A DNA stretch of 64,000 bases from NCBI GenBank assembly GCA_002118135.1, contig BDIU01000409.1, positions 62,001 through 126,000 on the forward strand, in the 5' to 3' direction. This stretch comes from Trebouxia sp. TZW2008 (taxonomy: Eukaryota > Chlorophyta > Trebouxiophyceae > Trebouxiales > Trebouxiaceae). A model generated the notes under the pieces. The model did no database searches and was not told where the DNA came from. It saw nothing but the letters and a program-made list of their open reading frames with translations. Below are positions 61,001 through 64,000 of the stretch, in pieces. How positions within the stretch are numbered: position 1 is the stretch's first letter; the number at the start of each line of letters is the position of its first letter. The position numbers and the translations under genes were made by a program.

Positions 61001-64000
61001 CAGGGGTGGTAGGGGTTGTCGGGGTTGTTGGAGTGGTTGGGCCAGACCCAATCAAAGAGCGCACCTGCAACAGTTTTTGCAGTCTCAAAAGCGTTTGAGT
61101 CAGGGCCGAGCAAAATGCAACCTGCCGTAAGCTTTGCACTTCCAGAGCAATTTGACAATCAGTTTGTGCTTTCTCAAACTCTCACAGCAGAAGTGGCAGT
61201 CATGGAAACAGCATCCGATGCCACCACAGCTAAGCAGCCCTGTGCAATGTGACATGAAACATCCAAACTTTGACAAAGATGTCTGCAAACTTGCTGTCTT
61301 CTTTCTGATCCTTTTGAATTTATTTTTGCAGAAGACTTGCATACCTGCTCGCTCCAGAATGGTGAGCTTCCAGGAGTGGCAGCATTGTCTTGGTCATACC
61401 CAACCTGCACCATTTTTCAGGTTTTCAACGTTTCATGTCTGCAGCTATTCCAGCTTGACACTTGTAGGTTTTGGCTCAAAGGGCGAGAGATCTGCACAAG
61501 TGCCATTTGCCTGAATGCAGTTATGTATCCGCCTTCAGAGGGTATAGCTCCTTATATATACTTGTATGTAGTACAGATATATATACTGTATATATACCTA
61601 GACAATCCTACAAATGCCAGCCTGCAATGCTGGAACATCCCATGATGGCTAGATGTGTTTGCTCAGCAAACCTACGTTTGCATCTGTACCTGCTGCCGAC
61701 GCAAGACCAGTTGATGACATGGTCATGCTGTGCACAAGGCAAGATGTCAAGAAAGACACCGAGTCCTGCATAGAAGCTCAGCAGGAACCACTACAGACAA
61801 GGACCAGAACGTACCTGGATTATGCAGAGCGCTCTCACAGGCCAGCAAAACACAGGTGAATCAGGATAGATTGCTTGCAATAACAATAAACTGCAGCTTT
61901 GTGCAGAGACCTCTCATAATCAGACCGAGACTGACATGCAATCAATTGAACGGGCTCAAGGTAAACATGTACACCCCTGAGTCAGGTCCAAACTGTTTGA
62001 TTGCTGCAGTACGTACCTAGCTGGGCCTGCTGAGCCTGTCTAGCATGCAATTTGAATGAATGCATGAATGAAAAGGTGTTCACATGTGAAGCAGCCATTG
62101 CTTACCGAGAAGAGGCCAAAGTTTGCAGTTGTAGTGTCACGCAGGGTCTGTGCTTGTGCGCTGGTGCTTGATATGTACCCGCTGCCCGCTGCTTGAGGGG
62201 ATGCAGGGAAGGTGGGGACTAGCTTTGCAGCTGAGATCAGACCTGCATTCATGAATGTCATGTTCCTGACAGCTGTTCATGAAAGCTGTTGATGCCCCTG
62301 AAAGACCAGCTAGATTTACAGAGACAGGCATCAAAGCTGCCTTCCAAGCATTACAAGATGTTGATTGAGCTGAATGACCAGAGAAGTCTGTAGAGGCAGT
62401 AATAATCAGCTGTAAGCAAATGGCTGTGACATCTGTCACAGCAAGATGTCCTCTGCTGTCACAAAGCTTGCGCCAATTGTGTCAAAGACTTCAACTAGAA
62501 GATGTCCACTTTGTGGTGGCATTCAGCTCACGAGTAGCACAGGTACAGAATAGTCCTGCCAAAAAGCAGCATTAAGCCCTGCTATAGCAGGACTAAGGTC
62601 CGCTTTTGGGTCCTATAGTGTGGCAGGGCTAGGTCCGGCCACCAAAATGATCAAGCTTGACCAGATGGGCTCTGTGACGGACATGATGATGCTGCTGTCA
62701 CTACAAGCTCAGAACTGGTGTGGACCCACAAGTCTGACATAACAGACATTGGTACAAGATGGCCATGTCAAAAAGCACAGTTTTGTCCGGCTACAGTTGC
62801 GCCAAGGTCTGCTTTTGCATCAGTGTGAACATGCTCACCTGCCCATTGTTGGAAGGAGCTGACCAGAGCACTGTCGCTGCTGCTGTAGCTACAATAGTTG
62901 TTGTAGAATTGAATCAAGACATAGTCAAAGCTGCTGGTCTTGTCTTGTAGTACCCTTTCCAGGTTGGCATCAGGGAAGGGACCTGAAACATAGAAATCAT
63001 GGACAGTGTAAGACACTGTTGCTTGCCATGTCTAGGCGGCAGTGGGCATGTAGGAAGTGTTCTGACAGGCACACAAGCACCAATTGCGTGACCCAAAGCA
63101 ATTGGGTTCCTATCATAATAGGTTTCTATCAACATGAGGCTGTATGATCTGAACGGTGAGCAAGGTGTTTGCGATGCAAAGTTTTCCAGAAATGAGCTTA
63201 CATTGAGGGCCCTCAATGCTGTCCCGGGACAGCAATCAGGTAGTATCATTTGCCAGCCTTGCTCCACAAGGACTGTAGTGTGGTGACGAAGTCATCATAG
63301 TACTGGCTGCCATAGCTTGCCTCAATGTCCAAATCCACTCCATCCAAAACAGCACTGCCAAAGGGACGTGTGCTGCTGGATCCACCCAAATACACATTCC
63401 AGATTTGGCGAGCAGCGGCTTGCGCATCTGCTGAACTGCAAGCACAGCAGAGAAATGATGTTGAACAGCTTGTAGGCATCAGCTTGAAAGCTCGGTTCAA
63501 AGCAACAGAACCCAGATCTCACATCCAATGACTATACGCCATCAACAGCTTACTCACACCCAGTTTTTCCTTAGACCAATTGGTGTTGAGACTGCAACTG
63601 ACTTGAGACACGCTTGCAGGGCCAGCTTGCAAGGTAGCAGAAAGGCGTTGCAAACAGGTCGTTGGCTCAACGCGGCAGAACAGGACCCAGTGTCACAATT
63701 GAACTGGGCACAGCTCTGTACATCGTCAATAGCCTGCTAATGGCCAGATTTGAGTCAAGGTTGCAACAGCACTTGAGATCAATACAGGGCACAAGCTTAC
63801 ATTCCATGCAGCAAGCAAATCCGCATTATCTGTGAGCACCTGTCATCACATGCACCACAAAGTACACAAAAACAGGCTCAACTGCTGGCACTAAGCCATG
63901 CATTTGACAACTGACAGCACCTGTCAAAGCCATAGCTGCCTGCGGCTCCTCCAATGGAAAGAATGACAGGTTTGCCGGCAGCTTGACAGGATGTGATGCC
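57652..64000 (-). CDS. GH18 chitinase with Thr/Pro linker and four CBM14 modules (5' end outside the window)
   Basis: Minus-strand exons, in coding order: 64000-63921, 63435 to about 63200, 62982-62839, 62242-62106, 61404-61345, 61064-60914, 60610-60299, 59912-59734, 58841-58799, 58490-58173, 58058-57652 (TAA). The catalytic part has GKPVILSIGGAAGSYGFD, LDGVDLDIE (the DxxDxDxE acid motif), FDYVLIQFYNNYC and FPASPQAAGSGYI, as in fungal/plant class III chitinases. It hydrolyses chitin, presumably outside the cell. A TP-repeat linker joins it to four cysteine-rich modules of the form DPCDCTKFVQCANG, separated by Pro-rich linkers. Most phases match. The second exon contains an in-frame TGA (63248-63246) inside a conserved strand, so the gene may be damaged or misassembled there. 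Confidence 0.8.
58173..58490 (-). other. CBM14 chitin-binding module 3 plus Pro-rich linker
   Basis: AGAAGDIFCQGKSSQFYADP, CDCTKFVQCANGYTYPQSC, GGGTVWNQ, CAPGSC. A Pro/Ser linker (PPSPPPSPVP) ends in CPTG at the donor. Phase 1 both sides. Confidence 0.85.
58541..58588 (-). repeat. Decayed partial copy of a CBM14 exon start
   Basis: The minus strand repeats the acceptor and first 15 codons of the CBM14 exon that starts at 58490 (TGCAGGCACTGCAGGCAACG, then TCTTTTGCCAAGGCAAG). It breaks off immediately after. Confidence 0.75.
59319..59590 (-). repeat. Two decayed copies of the 3' part of the CBM14 module 2 exon
   Basis: TTGAGGCAGGGCAGGAGG at 59531 matches TTGAGGCAGGGCAGGAGC at 59736 (offset 205 bp). 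A more diverged copy, sharing GGTGCTCTGACTCCAGACTC, lies about 213 bp further on near 59352. The intron sequence TCTCATGCTGAATTG is copied along with each unit. Confidence 0.8.
59734..59912 (-). other. CBM14 chitin-binding module 2
   Basis: AGAAGDTFCQGKSGQFYADP, CDCTKFVQCASGVTYVTSC, GAGQVWNQ, CLPGSC. Ends at a donor after TCAACG (phase 0). It is followed by the 43-nt exon 58841-58799 (GRHLLSPPTSACPTG), which restores phase 1 for the next module. Confidence 0.83.
59936..60005 (-). repeat. Decayed partial copy of the CBM14 module 2 exon start
   Basis: The minus strand shows a TGCAGGCACTGCAGGTGGCA acceptor region, then AGGCAGGCCAGTTGTATGCA, matching FCQGKSGQFYADP coding sequence with a deletion. 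It lies just 5' (coding sense) of the real exon. Confidence 0.7.
60299..60610 (-). other. CBM14 chitin-binding module 1 plus linker
   Basis: ASDAFCMSRSGQFYADPCDC, then SKFVQCANGVTYIQSCGAGT, VWSQ and CVAGSC: six cysteines in CBM14/peritrophin-A spacing. Followed by a TP-rich linker ending CPTG. Phase 1 on both sides, which allows exon shuffling or duplication without frame change. Confidence 0.85.
60914..61064 (-). other. Thr/Pro-rich linker exon of the chitinase
   Basis: Encodes PTTPTTPTTPTTPASPTPAT-type sequence ending in CPTGG. Such linkers are often O-glycosylated and separate catalytic and binding modules. Phase 0 at the start, phase 1 at the end, matching its neighbours. Confidence 0.8.
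62005..62062 (-). repeat. Dispersed ~50 bp repeat, copy 4 (inverted)
   Basis: On the minus strand it reads CATTCATTCAAATTGCATGC, then CTAGACAGGCTCAGCAGGC and CCAGCTAGGTACGTAC. It lies in an intron of the chitinase gene, so the family is not confined to one gene. Confidence 0.7.
62106..64000 (-). other. GH18 catalytic-domain exons
   Basis: Exons 64000-63921, 63435 to about 63200, 62982-62839, 62242-62106; exon 61404-61345 (VGYDQDNAATPG) completes the domain. The first join gives GSYGFD-SSADAQAAARQIWN in phase 2. Catalytic Asp/Glu of DGVDLDIE lie at about 63345-63322. The C-terminal strands YVLIQFYNN and GLISAAKLVPTFPASP are in order. The intron 63436-63920 holds an extra open stretch (DNADLLAAWN) that is not needed for the fold. 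Confidence 0.8.
62575..62630. repeat. Imperfect inverted repeat (hairpin) in a chitinase intron
   Basis: The left arm AGCCCTGCTATAGCAGGAC and the right arm GTCCTATAGTG + TGGCAGGGCT can pair imperfectly around an 18-base loop. Part of the left arm is itself palindromic (CCTGCTATAGCAGG). Could be a small MITE relic or an RNA structure. Confidence 0.6.

Noticed and set aside
63780..63825. Candidate chitinase exon encoding DNADLLAAWN
   Set aside because: The flanking GH18 exons join directly in phase and give continuous family sequence (GSYGFD-SSADAQ) without it. It could be a relic or an alternative exon.
1..64000. Bacterial-type operons, phage or listed-agent sequence
   Set aside because: All recognised genes are intron-rich eukaryotic genes; no polycistronic layout, phage structural gene, viral gene or toxin gene was seen.

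Overview
This is a eukaryotic nuclear window with intron-dense genes. Almost every intron runs from GT to TGCAG, exons are 30-370 bp and introns mostly 80-800 bp. The gene set, a tRNA-Glu of green-lineage type and a probable plastid-targeted pentose-phosphate enzyme suggest a chlorophyte alga, probably Trebouxiophyceae (Coccomyxa/Trebouxia-like). The clade is inference from gene content only. I built the exon models by hand, requiring GT/GC donors, AG acceptors, an open frame and matching phase at each junction. The two largest models close exactly to whole codons.

Layout. (1) 1-1428 (+): 3' end of an unrecognised Ser/Gln-rich gene. (2) 2830-38745 (+): one giant gene of about 63 exons encoding about 3,473 residues. 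It is a TRANK1-like protein (TPR and ankyrin repeat-containing protein 1 family) with ankyrin repeats, a superfamily-1 UvrD-type helicase core, TPR-like helices, a Lys/Ala/Pro-rich linker and an IQ motif. (3) 39703-39774 (-): tRNA-Glu(CUC), beside a tandem duplication. (4) 40508-50014 (+): about 19 exons and 1,890 residues. This is a PHD finger plus GNAT acetyltransferase of the plant IDM1/ROS4 type, followed by two AT-hooks, a predicted methyl-CpG-binding domain, coiled coil and a 3 kb low-complexity exon with internal repeats. (5) 50592-51834 (-): 6-phosphogluconolactonase with a probable transit peptide. (6) 52198-54998 (+): SRPBCC/START-like protein, divergent from gene 5 across 363 bp. 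(7) 57652-64000 (-): 3' part of a GH18 chitinase with a Thr/Pro linker and four CBM14 (peritrophin-type) chitin-binding modules. Its N-terminus lies outside the window.

The most unusual signal is not a gene. The giant TRANK1-like gene and the chitinase both carry many partial, decayed tandem copies of their own exons in the flanking introns, offset about 135-225 bp from the real exon and often with the TGCAG acceptor retained. The Walker A exon and the next helicase exon are each present in three copies. Other points of interest are the IDM1-type domain set in a different order, animal-type CBM14 modules on an algal chitinase, an apparent TGA and frame break inside the GH18 fold, several GC-AG introns, two inferred 13-nt microexons, and a dispersed roughly 50 bp repeat with at least four copies.

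The genes look like an ordinary chromosomal neighbourhood rather than a pathway cluster. I see no operon, CRISPR array, phage or intact transposon.
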